Assembly (NCBI RefSeq): GCF_029714325.1
Contig: NZ_CP121666.1
Span: 4,588,001-4,652,000, forward strand
DNA length: 64,000 nt
Direction of reading: 5' to 3'
DNA from: Bradyrhizobium sp. CB1717
GTDB lineage: Bacteria; Pseudomonadota; Alphaproteobacteria; Rhizobiales; Xanthobacteraceae
The translations under genes were made by a program, and so were the position numbers. Every line of letters starts with the position of its first letter. Within the stretch, counting starts at the first letter, position 1. The notes under the pieces are model-generated. The model was given only the letters and a program-made list of their open reading frames with translations, was not told the origin of the DNA and ran no database searches. Shown here in pieces: positions 9,115 through 17,076 of this stretch.

Positions 9115-9509
9115 TGCTCGGCCGTGACGACGAGCTTGTTGTCAACCGTACCGGTTTCGCCCTGCACCTTGGCGCCGAGCGACAACTGCCAGCGGCCGGC
9201 CATGCCGAAGGTCGCCTTGAAACGGTAGGTGCCGGGCTCGCTGCCCGGCACCGGCGTCACCTTGGTGGCCATCTCCTGCATGCCGTCGGGCGCCATGTCG
9301 AGCCGGCTGGCGAACACCACGGCGTCGGGCACCGTCTTGCCGGTGATCTTGTCGACCAGGCGCACCGTCACGACGCGATCGGCGCCGGCCTTGACGGTCG
9401 GTTGCACCAGCTGGAATTCGTAGTTCTTGATCTCGGCGCGCGCGGCAGTCGCGAACGCGGCGGCGATCAGCGCGGCCACGGCGGCGCGCGCGAGGTTGGA
9501 CGTTGTCAT
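9111..9509 (-). CDS. YtkA/FixH-like periplasmic protein, first gene of the cus operon
   Basis: This 132-aa secreted protein has an immunoglobulin-like fold of the YtkA/FixH type, judged by the pattern KNYEFQLVQPTVKAG...VTVRLVDKITGKTVPDAVV...GTYRFKATFGMAGRWQLSLGAKV. I chose ATG 9509 (MTTSNLARAAVAALI) because GAGGAA lies at Shine-Dalgarno distance and a signal peptide ending ATAARA follows directly; the longer frame to 9599 lacks both. The mature protein has conserved Met residues (DMAPDGMQEM). The stop overlaps the cusB start by ATGA. Proteins of this type often lead RND or cytochrome-oxidase metal loci; here a periplasmic copper-related role is likely but unproved. Confidence 0.82.
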   Translation of the reverse strand: MTTSNLARAAVAALIAAAFATAARAEIKNYEFQLVQPTVKAGADRVVTVRLVDKITGKTVPDAVVFASRLDMAPDGMQEMATKVTPVPGSEPGTYRFKATFGMAGRWQLSLGAKVQGETGTVDNKLVVTAEQ

Positions 9510-9617
9510 GATTTCAATTCCTCGATGGATCTGATGGAGCCGCACGCAACGACGTGACGGCAGGCAGCGATGCACGCCGGTTCCGGCGCGCATGTTCACC
9601 AGGCGCCCAGGCGCCTG

Positions 9618-9989
9618 TCAGACGATCGATCGAGGTGGTTGGTCCGGAGGCGGGCGGGTGAGGCCGTCGACGAGAGCATCATCGAGCGGCCGAAGCAGCG
9701 CGAGAGGACGCGCGTAGCGGGTTGCGGTCACGACCGCGGGTCCCGCCTGCAACACCTTCAGCACGCACATCGCGAGGAGCGGACAGTCTTGGCAGTCGCT
9801 CTGCTTCTGCTCTTGCGGACAGCAGGGCATGTCGGCCGCCATATCGGCCATCTGCATCATGTTGGTATCGGAGGAGGCGGGGCCTGATGCCATGCCCGAC
9901 GCGGCGGCCGGCGCGGCCAAAGGCGCCACCGCCAATCCGATCGAGATCAGCGATGCAAAGAGCAAGCGCAGGAGGCGGGCCGTTGTCAT
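9618..9989 (-). CDS. Small exported Met/Cys-rich protein
   Basis: A 123-aa protein with no family that I can name with certainty. It starts at ATG 9989 (MTTARLLRLLFASLISIG), which begins a clear signal peptide ending APAAA at about residue 30; an in-frame upstream ATG at 10040 would add a charged leader and is less likely. The mature part contains MMQMADMAADMPCCPQEQK and a second Cys pair, SDCQDCPLLAMC, giving at least five Cys and six Met. Such clusters suit Cu(I) binding. It lies 108 nt upstream of the cus operon on the same strand and probably belongs to the same metal-response region. Confidence 0.65.
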   Translation of the reverse strand: MTTARLLRLLFASLISIGLAVAPLAAPAAASGMASGPASSDTNMMQMADMAADMPCCPQEQKQSDCQDCPLLAMCVLKVLQAGPAVVTATRYARPLALLRPLDDALVDGLTRPPPDQPPRSIV

Positions 9990-10179
9990 CGGGGCGATAT
10001 TCCCACGGGGGGCTCGGACGAGGAAGTGCCCCTCGTTCACTTCTTCGCCAAGCTTAACGGCCCGGCGACCCGCGGGCGTTGATCAATGACAAACGGACCC
10101 ATTTTTCTCCCGCCGGAGGCGCATGGACGACCGGAACTATCTTTCCGGACGGCCGTCCTACGCTGTTCCGGATCAAGAC

Positions 10180-11430
10180 CTACGCCTTCTCCTCCCAGAT
10201 CATCGCAAGGTGTACGATGGTCTGTACCGCCTTCTCCATGTCCTGCCGGCTGACCCATTCGAGGCGCGAGTGGAAGGCGTGCTCGCCGGCGAAGATGTTG
10301 GGGCAGGGCAGGCCCATGAAGGACAGGCGCGAGCCGTCGGTGCCGCCGCGGATTGCGGTGCGCATCGGCCGGAGACCGGCCCGCCGAATCGCCTCGATGG
10401 CGTATTCGAGGACGTGCGGGTGACGGTCGATCACCTGCTTCATGTTGCGGTACTGCTCCCTGATCTCGAGCGTGTAGGTCGAGCGCGGATAGTCCTTCAT
10501 CACGTCCTTGACGATGCCCTCGAGCAAGTCCTCTTTCTCCTTCAGCCCTTCCTCGGTGAAGTCGCGGACGATGAAGGAGAGGCTCGCCTGCTCCAGCGCG
10601 CCCTCGATCCCGATCGGATGCAGAAAGCCCTGCTTGCCCGACGTCGTCTCCGGCGAGCAGCCTTCCCTAGGCAGACGCTCGACGATGGCGGCCGCGATCT
10701 TGATCGCGTGCTCCATCTTGCCCTTGGCGTAGCCGGGATGGGCGCTGACGCCGTTGATGGTGATGGTGGCGCCATCGGCCGAGAAGGTCTCGTCCTCGAC
10801 GCAGCCCGCGCTCTCGCCGTCCATGGTGTAGCCGAAGTCGGCGCCCAGCTTCTTCAGATCGACATTGTCGACGCCGCGACCGATCTCCTCGTCCGGGGTG
10901 AACAGGATCTTGATGGTGCCGTGCTTCACGTCGGGATTGTTGATGAAGAAATGCGCGGCATCCATGATCTCTGCGACGCCGGCCTTGTTGTCGGCGCCGA
11001 GCAGCGTGGTGCCGTCCGTGGTGATGATGTCGTTGCCGATCTGATTCTTCAGCGCCGGATGCTCGGTGAAGCGGATCACCTGGCTGGTGTCGCCCGGCAG
11101 CACGATATCGCCGCCGCGATAGTTCTTCACCATTTGCGGCTTGACGTCCTTGCCGGTGACGTCGGGCGAGGTGTCCATGTGCGAGCAGAAGCAGATCACC
11201 GGCACCTTCTTGTCGGTGTTGGCCGGGATGGTGCCGTAGACATAGCCGTAATCGTCGAGATGGGCGTCGGCGACGCCCATGGCCTTTAGCTCGGCGGCGA
11301 GCACGCGGCCGAGATCCTTCTGCTTCTCGGTCGAGGGCGAGTGAGGGGAATCCGGATCGGACTGGGTATCGATGGTGACGTAGCGCAGGAAGCGCTCGGT
11401 CACGGTGTGCGAAAAGGTGAGGGAGGACAT
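10180..11430 (-). CDS. pepT: Peptidase T (tripeptide aminopeptidase)
   Basis: This cytoplasmic M20-family dizinc aminopeptidase releases the N-terminal residue of tripeptides. At 416 aa it has the family's usual length (about 405-415). Visible metal-site motifs are FCSHMDTSPD (zinc-binding His and the catalytic Asp), GADNKAGVAEI (bridging Asp) and FTPDEEIGRGVD (general-base Glu pair EE). The dimerisation domain and the C-terminal HAFHSRLEWVSRQDM with the last zinc His are intact. The start at ATG 11430 has AGGGAGG directly upstream. It stands alone on the minus strand between the metal region and the HU gene. Confidence 0.95.
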   Translation of the reverse strand: MSSLTFSHTVTERFLRYVTIDTQSDPDSPHSPSTEKQKDLGRVLAAELKAMGVADAHLDDYGYVYGTIPANTDKKVPVICFCSHMDTSPDVTGKDVKPQMVKNYRGGDIVLPGDTSQVIRFTEHPALKNQIGNDIITTDGTTLLGADNKAGVAEIMDAAHFFINNPDVKHGTIKILFTPDEEIGRGVDNVDLKKLGADFGYTMDGESAGCVEDETFSADGATITINGVSAHPGYAKGKMEHAIKIAAAIVERLPREGCSPETTSGKQGFLHPIGIEGALEQASLSFIVRDFTEEGLKEKEDLLEGIVKDVMKDYPRSTYTLEIREQYRNMKQVIDRHPHVLEYAIEAIRRAGLRPMRTAIRGGTDGSRLSFMGLPCPNIFAGEHAFHSRLEWVSRQDMEKAVQTIVHLAMIWEEKA

Positions 11431-11536
11431 TTCTGGTCAAACCGCCGGGTCTTTGGGGGATGCAGGCGGTATATCAGAAAAGCGGGCCGTGATGCGGCCA
11501 GGAACGACATCCGATCAGGCTTAACGAATGGTAGCC

Positions 11537-11851
11537 TTAAATCGCCTCTTTGAGTTCCTTCACCGGGCGGAACGCGACCTTCTTGCTGGCCTTGATGTGG
11601 ATGGCTTCGCCGGTGGCGGGATTGCGGCCGGTGCGGGCGGCACGCTTGCGGACCTGGAGGATGCCGAGCCCGACGATGCGGACCCGGTCGCCCTTCTTCA
11701 GGTGCTTGGTGATCAGATCGACCATGTCGGTCAGGACGGCCTCGGCGTGCTTCTTGGACAGGTCCTGGCTCTCCGCGATATCGGCGGCGAGGTGCTTCAG
11801 CGTGATGGTGGCAGGAACGGCTGCCTTCTTCGCCGAATCCTTCTTCGCCAT
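11537..11851 (-). CDS. HU-family DNA-binding protein
   Basis: A 104-aa nucleoid protein of the HU/IHF family. It has a short Lys-rich N-terminal extension (MAKKDSAKKAAVPATI), then the helical dimerisation region (LKHLAADIAESQDLSKKHAEAVLTDMVDLITKHLKKGDRV), the beta-arm start VRIVGLGILQVRKRAARTGRNPATGE with the conserved RxGRNPxTGE DNA-contact motif, and the C-terminal helix VAFRPVKELKEAI. HU proteins are usually ~90 aa, so the extra N-terminus is the only departure. It lies between pepT and tRNA-Asp, with no operon partner on its strand. Confidence 0.93.
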   Translation of the reverse strand: MAKKDSAKKAAVPATITLKHLAADIAESQDLSKKHAEAVLTDMVDLITKHLKKGDRVRIVGLGILQVRKRAARTGRNPATGEAIHIKASKKVAFRPVKELKEAI

Positions 11852-12022
11852 GTCTGGCCTCCTCGATTCTTGCCGGTGGCTGGAGACCGCCCCGGACCCC
11901 GCAGGTTCCCGGAGGCGTAGACGATTCGGGACCGGACTGACTACGCCGCCCGGCGCGGCGGGGTCACGTTCCTGCGCGCCACCGGCGGATATCCGCTTCT
12001 TCAGGCTGTGGATGCAACGTCC

Positions 12023-12050
12023 TTGACTTCACCAAGCCCGGCCTTTAAGT
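12023..12050 (+). promoter_or_regulatory. Candidate sigma-70 promoter of tRNA-Asp
   Basis: TTGACT (12023-12028) and TTAAGT (12045-12050) are separated by 16 nt, and the tRNA begins 32 nt downstream. This is a good match to the housekeeping -35 and a fair -10. A G/C-rich stretch (TCCCCCC) follows the -10, as often seen in stringently controlled stable-RNA promoters. Confidence 0.5.
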
Positions 12051-12082
12051 CCCCCCTCGTTCCGCGGACATCTGTGCGCCAC

Positions 12083-12159
<77 letters not shown>

Positions 12160-12377
12160 TTTCATGGCGGAAATCAATAACTTAATCGCTGAATAGAAGC
12201 CCTCCCTGGCAAGCCGCCGGCGGAGCGAAACCGGATTCGATGGCCGGCGAGCGGACCGTCGTTATTTTCGATGTCTTCGTGTTTCCGATCTTGCCCGCAG
12301 CAAGCGGTGTGCAACACATTGTGCAACCCGCCAGACCGCCTACGACCGGTCAAACCGCTCTCATTCGGATCAATCCA

Positions 12378-13220
12378 ATGCAGGCAGCCGATTTCAGCGC
12401 AACGCTGCAAAATTTGTTCGCCAAAGGCGTGCGCTACGGGACTGTGATCGACCTTGGCTGTGCAGATGGGCATTTCGTCCTTAACCACCTGTCACGCCTC
12501 GGTGGTGCGGTGCCGCTCAACATTGATGCCAACCGGATCTATGAGGACTCCCTGAAGGCCATCAAGGAGGTGCTTGGCGGGCACTATCGCATCTGCGCCA
12601 TCACCGACCATGAGGGTGAGATCGAGATCACCGAGTCGGTCCATCCCTACTGGTCGTCTGTGCGCCCGACAGGCGATCTCTACTGGGCGCGGCTCAACGA
12701 TCTGATCAAGGGCAAGGTCAAGGTGCCGGCGACGACACTCGATGCGCTGGTCAAGGAACTGTCGCTCGAGCCGCCGTTCCTGCTCAAGCTCGACGTCCAG
12801 GGCGCGGAAAAGGCCGCGCTGAAGGGCGCACGTTACGTGCTCGAAAATTGCAGCGTCGTCGTGTGCGAGGCCGACATCGACGACTTCCAGGACATCAACG
12901 CGACGCTGCTGGGGGCAGGTTTCTTCCTCTACGACCTGACGACGCTGCAGCGCCTGCGCGACGGAACGCTCGGCTGGTTTTACCCCGTCTATGTCAGCGG
13001 CAAGCTCGCCCATCTGAAGCCGCAGGCATTCTGGGATGCCGGCGACAATGCGGCGGTCATCGAGGTGCAGGAGGTGCGCCGCAAGATGATCCTCGAACAG
13101 AACAGGAAGATATTGAACCGGCTGCGTTACGGGCAGGCCGATGCCGGCCGCAACGATCCCTGTCCCTGCGGCTCGGGGCAGAAATTCAAGCATTGCTGCG
13201 GCAGCTACCGGGCCGACTGA
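12378..13220 (+). CDS. FkbM-family methyltransferase fused to a C-terminal SEC-C zinc motif
   Basis: A predicted SAM-dependent methyltransferase of 280 aa. I start it at ATG 12378 (MQAADFSATLQNLFAKG); the open frame reaches 12240 but that leader looks non-coding. The SAM-binding motif I is TVIDLGCADGHFVLN (about residues 23-37), and the FkbM signature FLLKLDVQGAEKAALKGA lies near residue 135. The last ~25 residues carry a SEC-C motif, NDPCPCGSGQKFKHCCG, with CxCx8CC spacing. SEC-C binds zinc and appears on SecA and on many proteins that contact ribosome or translocon. The natural substrate is unknown. The gene follows tRNA-Asp and has no operon partner. Confidence 0.85.
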   Translation: MQAADFSATLQNLFAKGVRYGTVIDLGCADGHFVLNHLSRLGGAVPLNIDANRIYEDSLKAIKEVLGGHYRICAITDHEGEIEITESVHPYWSSVRPTGDLYWARLNDLIKGKVKVPATTLDALVKELSLEPPFLLKLDVQGAEKAALKGARYVLENCSVVVCEADIDDFQDINATLLGAGFFLYDLTTLQRLRDGTLGWFYPVYVSGKLAHLKPQAFWDAGDNAAVIEVQEVRRKMILEQNRKILNRLRYGQADAGRNDPCPCGSGQKFKHCCGSYRAD

Positions 13221-13305
13221 CTTTGGCGCAGGCCGAGCTATGGAATACACCCTCGATATTTCAAAGGCTTGGCAGGTCACCTTCAGCCGACGGCTGAAAT
13301 CAAAA

Positions 13306-13323
13306 GGCCGCCCGAGGGCGGCC
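13306..13323 (-). terminator. Rho-independent terminator after the 67-aa membrane-protein gene
   Basis: GGCCGCCC and GGGCGGCC are separated by two bases, making an 8-bp GC stem. On the minus strand it is followed by TTTTGATTT. It lies 30 nt past the stop of the gene at 13353-13556. The plus-strand side has GTTT, so it may also act weakly for the FkbM gene arriving from the left. A second palindrome (TTCAGCCG/CGGCTGAA, 13282-13298) lies beside it. Confidence 0.6.
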
Positions 13324-13352
13324 GTTTGGAGTCAAATCGGACCTTTTCGCCG

Positions 13353-13556
13353 TCAGCGAATCTCGGATGTGCCTGCGCTGGTGATCGCGACGGGCTTGCC
13401 GGCCTTGATCACCTGGGCGGACTGGGCGGTCTGGCCGTAATCGGCGTTGGTACGGGCAGCAATCCCGAAACCGGCCACTGCAATGCCGGCAACCAGCGCC
13501 ACCACCACGATCTTCAGGTGGGTCGCACGATCAGCAGAGTGAATTGAGTGGTTCAT
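13353..13556 (-). CDS. Small single-TM or secreted protein
   Basis: A 67-aa protein without a recognised family. A hydrophobic helix spans residues ~15-34 (LKIVVVALVAGIAVAGFGIA). It is followed by a polar tail, ARTNADYGQTAQSAQVIKAG. The N-terminus is His/charged (MNHSIHSADRATH). The start ATG at 13556 has GGAGGCTC at Shine-Dalgarno distance. A strong terminator lies just past the stop, so it is probably transcribed alone. Its topology suggests an N-in membrane anchor or a signal peptide. Confidence 0.7.
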   Translation of the reverse strand: MNHSIHSADRATHLKIVVVALVAGIAVAGFGIAARTNADYGQTAQSAQVIKAGKPVAITSAGTSEIR

Positions 13557-13696
13557 ATGAGCCTCCCGACGGGCTTTGCCGTCGTCTATGGGCTCATCTT
13601 CTAAGGACCATCTGTTTCCGGATCGTTTCGCGGGTTCCGCAAAATGGTTTCATTAATACGCCCGCTTGGTTTCGCCGGGCTGGCGGTGGGCGGGCC

Positions 13697-15004
13697 TCAG
13701 GCGGCCGCCCGGCCGATGTCGTTGCGGATTGAGCGGGCAGCCCAGACGAACAGCAGGGCGCCGAGCGTGGTCGTGACCGCCGCCGAGAGCAGGGAGTAGC
13801 GCACGGCATCCGTGCCATAGCTGCCCCTCAGGGCATCGTTGACCATGCCCACGGCGAGTGGGCCGACACCCTGGCCGAAGCAGGTGGCTGTCAGCGCGAT
13901 CAGCGCTGAAGCCAGCGCTCGCATGCTGGGCTTGGCCACGGTTTGCGCGATCGCGAAGATCGGGCCGAGATGAAAGCCGACCAGGAACGAGGTCAGCGCC
14001 AGCATCGCCACCATCATCGCAAAATCCTGCGTCAGCATGCAGAGCGCGAACACCGGTCCGGCGAGCCCTGAGGTGATCGCGGGGGCCCACAGTTTCCAGC
14101 GGTCGTCACGGCGGCTGATCTGCGCCACCAGGAAGCCGCCGAGCAGCGTGCCGGCCATGCCGGCGAGGCCCTTGAAGGTGCCGGCATAGGTGCCGATCTC
14201 GGCGCTCGACAGATGGTGCACGCGCGCGAGGAACGGTGGGATCCAGGCCGCGGTCGCGTAGTTGGTGTAGGTGGTGAGGCAGAAGCCGATCAGGACGATG
14301 ATGAAGCTGCGCTGGGACGCGAGGAAGCGCAGTGTCGGTCCGAGCGGCTCGGGCACAAAACTCTCCTGCATGGCGCCGCGCTTCGGCTCGGAGATCGTCA
14401 GCCACAGGACAGCCGCGAGCAGGATGCCGGGCAGGCCGGCGACGTAGAAGGCCATCCGCCAGCCATAGTGCTGGTTGACGTAGCCGCCGACGAAATAGCC
14501 GAGGAAGACGCCGAGATAGGTGCCGATGGCATAGATGCCGAGCGCGCGCGGGCGCTCGTTCTTGGCAAAGAGATCGGCGACGATCGACTGCGAGGCCGGG
14601 GAGCCCGCGGACTCGCCGATGCCGACGCCGATGCGTGCCAGCGCCAGCGAGGTCACGCTGGTGGCGGCGCCGCACAGGGCCGTCATCGCGCTCCAGAACG
14701 CGAAGGCGACGGCGACGATGTTGCGCCGGTTCAGCCGGTCGGCGACGCGCGCGATGGGGATGCCGAGCAGGGAGTAGAACAGCGCGAAGCCGAAGCCTGC
14801 GAGCAGGCCCATCATGGTATCGCTGAGGGCAAACTCCTTCTTGATCGGCTCGATCAGGACGTTGAAGATCGTGCGGTCGAGGAAATTCAGCGCGTAGATG
14901 ACGGTGAGCAAGCCCAGCACGTAGTAGCGCCGCGCCGAGGGCTTTGCCGCGGCAGCCGTTTGCACCGACATCTGTGACGTCACATCGACCATCGCTTCCC
15001 CCAA
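13697..15004 (-). CDS. MFS transporter (spinster-like)
   Basis: A major-facilitator-superfamily transporter of 435 aa with about 12 TM helices. It opens with a polar N-terminus, then YYVLGLLTVIYALNFLDRTIFNVLIEPIKKEF, which is typical of the spinster/ACS-like branch that carries organic anions or aromatic acids. The loop-2 MFS signature is visible as ARVADRLNRRNI, and there is a repeat of NERPRALGIYAIGTYLG. The gene follows the Rieske oxygenase by 45 nt on the same strand, so the two are probably co-transcribed and the transporter may import the oxygenase substrate. The substrate is unknown. Confidence 0.88.
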   Translation of the reverse strand: MGEAMVDVTSQMSVQTAAAAKPSARRYYVLGLLTVIYALNFLDRTIFNVLIEPIKKEFALSDTMMGLLAGFGFALFYSLLGIPIARVADRLNRRNIVAVAFAFWSAMTALCGAATSVTSLALARIGVGIGESAGSPASQSIVADLFAKNERPRALGIYAIGTYLGVFLGYFVGGYVNQHYGWRMAFYVAGLPGILLAAVLWLTISEPKRGAMQESFVPEPLGPTLRFLASQRSFIIVLIGFCLTTYTNYATAAWIPPFLARVHHLSSAEIGTYAGTFKGLAGMAGTLLGGFLVAQISRRDDRWKLWAPAITSGLAGPVFALCMLTQDFAMMVAMLALTSFLVGFHLGPIFAIAQTVAKPSMRALASALIALTATCFGQGVGPLAVGMVNDALRGSYGTDAVRYSLLSAAVTTTLGALLFVWAARSIRNDIGRAAA

Positions 15005-15049
15005 TTTGTCTTTGTTATCGTTGTCGGTCCAGCCCTGAGGGCTGGTTGG

Positions 15050-16240
15050 TCAGCCTTCGCGGATGTAATTCCCCGCTTCGAATTCGACCGGCGGCGCGCT
15101 TGCATCGAACGAGACGCCGATCGGATCGCCGCCTGCGGCGAGCGCGTCGAGCTGGTCACTCAGCATGCGCCGGATCATCAGGATGCCACGGTCGCTCTGG
15201 CCGAAATGCTCCTCGGAATGCACGGTCACCTCGCCCTGGCCGACCTGGGCCTCATAGTCGCCCGGGAACTGCTGGTGCTCTTCCTCGGTCATGTCCCACC
15301 AGAACTTGCCGTTGAACTTCGAGCGCATGCGGCTGATATCGCCAGGATTTTTGACGCGACCGGCGACATAGATGCGGAACGAGGCATCGTCGATCGGTAG
15401 CACCCAGCCAATCGACTCGACGCGGGCGAATTGCGCAACGCGCGGGTTCGGCACCACGCGCAGCGTCGGCAGCGCCGCCTCGCTGACGCGGTAAAACACC
15501 TTGCCGTCGTCCTGCTTGCGTTCGGAGCGCACGAGGACGCCGCGCGACGATTTCTCGAACTTCACCTCAGGGATCGACGCCATCATGTTGGTGAATTGCG
15601 GACCCGAGAACGAGCCGTGCAGCACCGGCACGTGGTAGGGGTCGACGACGTTCTCGAAATGCTGGAGCCAGTTGCAGGGGATGATCGCGGGACCGCCGCC
15701 GCCGATCGAGGAATCGTCGGCCTCGACGAGCTCGCCATCATCCATGTTTTCCAGGCACTCATAGCGCGGCAGCACCGGGCGTTTCTCGGCCGGGCCCATA
15801 TAGGCGAAGATCAGCCCGTAACGCTCCTCGACCGGATACCAGGGCTGGCGCACCTTGTCCTTGAACTGGCCGCCATCGGGCTCGCAAGGCTGCTCCAGGC
15901 AGTGGCCTTCGGTGTCGAACTTCCAGCCGTGATAGCAGCAGCGGATGCCGTCCTCCTCGACCTTGCCATAATAGAGCGTGGTGCCGCGGTGGCAGCAGCG
16001 CGCGTGCAGGAGGCCGGCGCGGCCATGCTTGTCGCGGAACAGCACCAGATCCTCGCCGAGCGCGCGCACCTTCTTCGGCGTGCCGGTGGCGTCACCGACG
16101 AGCCCGACCGGATGCCAGTAGCGGCGCAGCAGTTCACCCATCGGCGTGCCGCGCACGACCGATGTGAGCTCGGTGCGCGTGTGCGCCGGCTTCATCGCAT
16201 AGGCCGTGCCGAGATCGCGATCCCGCTGGGTGATGGTCAT
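15050..16240 (-). CDS. Aromatic ring-hydroxylating dioxygenase, Rieske alpha subunit
   Basis: A 396-aa Rieske non-haem iron oxygenase, similar in layout to the phthalate 4,5-dioxygenase branch. The Rieske [2Fe-2S] ligands are C82-x-H84 (RCCHRG) and C101-x2-H104 (CCYHGW). The mononuclear iron site is in HFENVVDPYHVPVLHGSF, with the conserved Asp bridging the subunits and two His ligands. No separate reductase or ferredoxin gene is near, so an electron-transfer partner must come from elsewhere. The gene is first in an operon with the MFS transporter and is divergent from a MarR regulator, which implies induction by the aromatic substrate. Confidence 0.93.
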   Translation of the reverse strand: MTITQRDRDLGTAYAMKPAHTRTELTSVVRGTPMGELLRRYWHPVGLVGDATGTPKKVRALGEDLVLFRDKHGRAGLLHARCCHRGTTLYYGKVEEDGIRCCYHGWKFDTEGHCLEQPCEPDGGQFKDKVRQPWYPVEERYGLIFAYMGPAEKRPVLPRYECLENMDDGELVEADDSSIGGGGPAIIPCNWLQHFENVVDPYHVPVLHGSFSGPQFTNMMASIPEVKFEKSSRGVLVRSERKQDDGKVFYRVSEAALPTLRVVPNPRVAQFARVESIGWVLPIDDASFRIYVAGRVKNPGDISRMRSKFNGKFWWDMTEEEHQQFPGDYEAQVGQGEVTVHSEEHFGQSDRGILMIRRMLSDQLDALAAGGDPIGVSFDASAPPVEFEAGNYIREG

Positions 16241-16309
16241 GCTGGTCCTCCCGCTCCCGGCCGTGCTGGCCGGGGCCTTTTTTCTGTCTTGGCAGCAGTG
16301 AAAGATAAA

Positions 16310-16328
16310 TCGATGACATTGTCAACGA
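16310..16328. promoter_or_regulatory. Candidate MarR operator between the oxygenase and marR genes
   Basis: TCGATGACATTGTCAACGA is a near-perfect dyad: the core TGACA-T-TGTCA is exact and the outer TCG/CGA also match, with only the bases flanking the core mismatched. It lies 70 nt upstream of the oxygenase start and 94 nt upstream of the MarR start, in the only intergenic space between these divergent genes. MarR dimers bind dyads of this size. Binding is inferred, not shown. Confidence 0.5.
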
Positions 16329-16421
16329 TCTTCTGAATGCCTCTTAATCGCATTTGAGGAGAACGGCCGGCCGCGGCGGCTCAGGCTTGGCAGGACCGGG
16401 CTTTCTTGGCAGAGGTGGACG

Positions 16422-16934
16422 ATGAACCAGACACCGAGCAGGGACGGGTGGACGGCCCCCGAGCCGGGCGAGAGCGAGCCGGCGCCGATCACCGCGATGC
16501 TGTCCTCGCGGCTGATGGTGCTCGCCAATCTGCTCAAGCGCGGCGCCATCCTGCGCTACAAGCGGCTGACCGGATTGTCCTCCGTCGAGTTCGGTCTCGT
16601 CGCCTCGCTCGGCCGGCGTCCGCCGATGAGCGTGGCGCGGCTCGCCGAGGCCGTCGGCCAGGACAAGGGCCAGATCAGCCGCGCGCTGGCCAATCTGGTG
16701 TCGCGCAAGCTGATCGCGAAATCGGCAAATCCGAAGGATAGCCGCGAGGTGCTGATCTCGCTCACCGCGGCGGGCCTCGCCGCGCATGATGCGATCGTCG
16801 AAGGCGCGCAGGAGCGCAACCGCCGCCTCCTGGAACATCTGAGCGCCGCCGAGTTCGACATGCTGCTGCAGCAGGTCGACCGGCTCACGGCGATCGCCGC
16901 CGAGATGCTCGAGAGCGAGAAGAACGCGCGCTGA
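16422..16934 (+). CDS. MarR-family transcriptional regulator
   Basis: A 170-aa winged-helix regulator. After a disordered Pro/Glu-rich N-terminus (residues 1-25), the wHTH core contains GLVASLGRRPPMSVARLAEAVGQDKGQISRALANLVSRKLI. The recognition helix is DKGQISRALANL, and the wing is SANPKDSREVLISLT, the MarR D-x-R signature. The C-terminal dimerisation helices end near residue 168. It is divergent from the Rieske oxygenase/MFS operon with a palindromic candidate operator in between, so it probably represses that operon until the aromatic ligand is present. Confidence 0.92.
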   Translation: MNQTPSRDGWTAPEPGESEPAPITAMLSSRLMVLANLLKRGAILRYKRLTGLSSVEFGLVASLGRRPPMSVARLAEAVGQDKGQISRALANLVSRKLIAKSANPKDSREVLISLTAAGLAAHDAIVEGAQERNRRLLEHLSAAEFDMLLQQVDRLTAIAAEMLESEKNAR

Positions 16935-16968
16935 CGTTCCGATAGTCCCCGGGAACAATGGATCGCTT

Positions 16969-16987
16969 CTAAGAGTCTCTCTAAGAG
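16969..16987. repeat. Direct repeat CTAAGAG x2 upstream of the TonB receptor gene
   Basis: CTAAGAG occurs at 16969-16975 and again at 16981-16987, a 12-nt period, about 90 nt before the receptor start. Iron-regulated receptors usually carry Fur, Irr or RirA sites; this repeat does not match a consensus I know, so its role is open. Confidence 0.3.
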
Positions 16988-17076
16988 GCTTTCAATTAGG
17001 GAATTCGCGCACCCTCACATAAGCGTCACCGCAAGCGCAGGCCGCCCCGGGGACACGGCGGCATGACGCATCAAAC

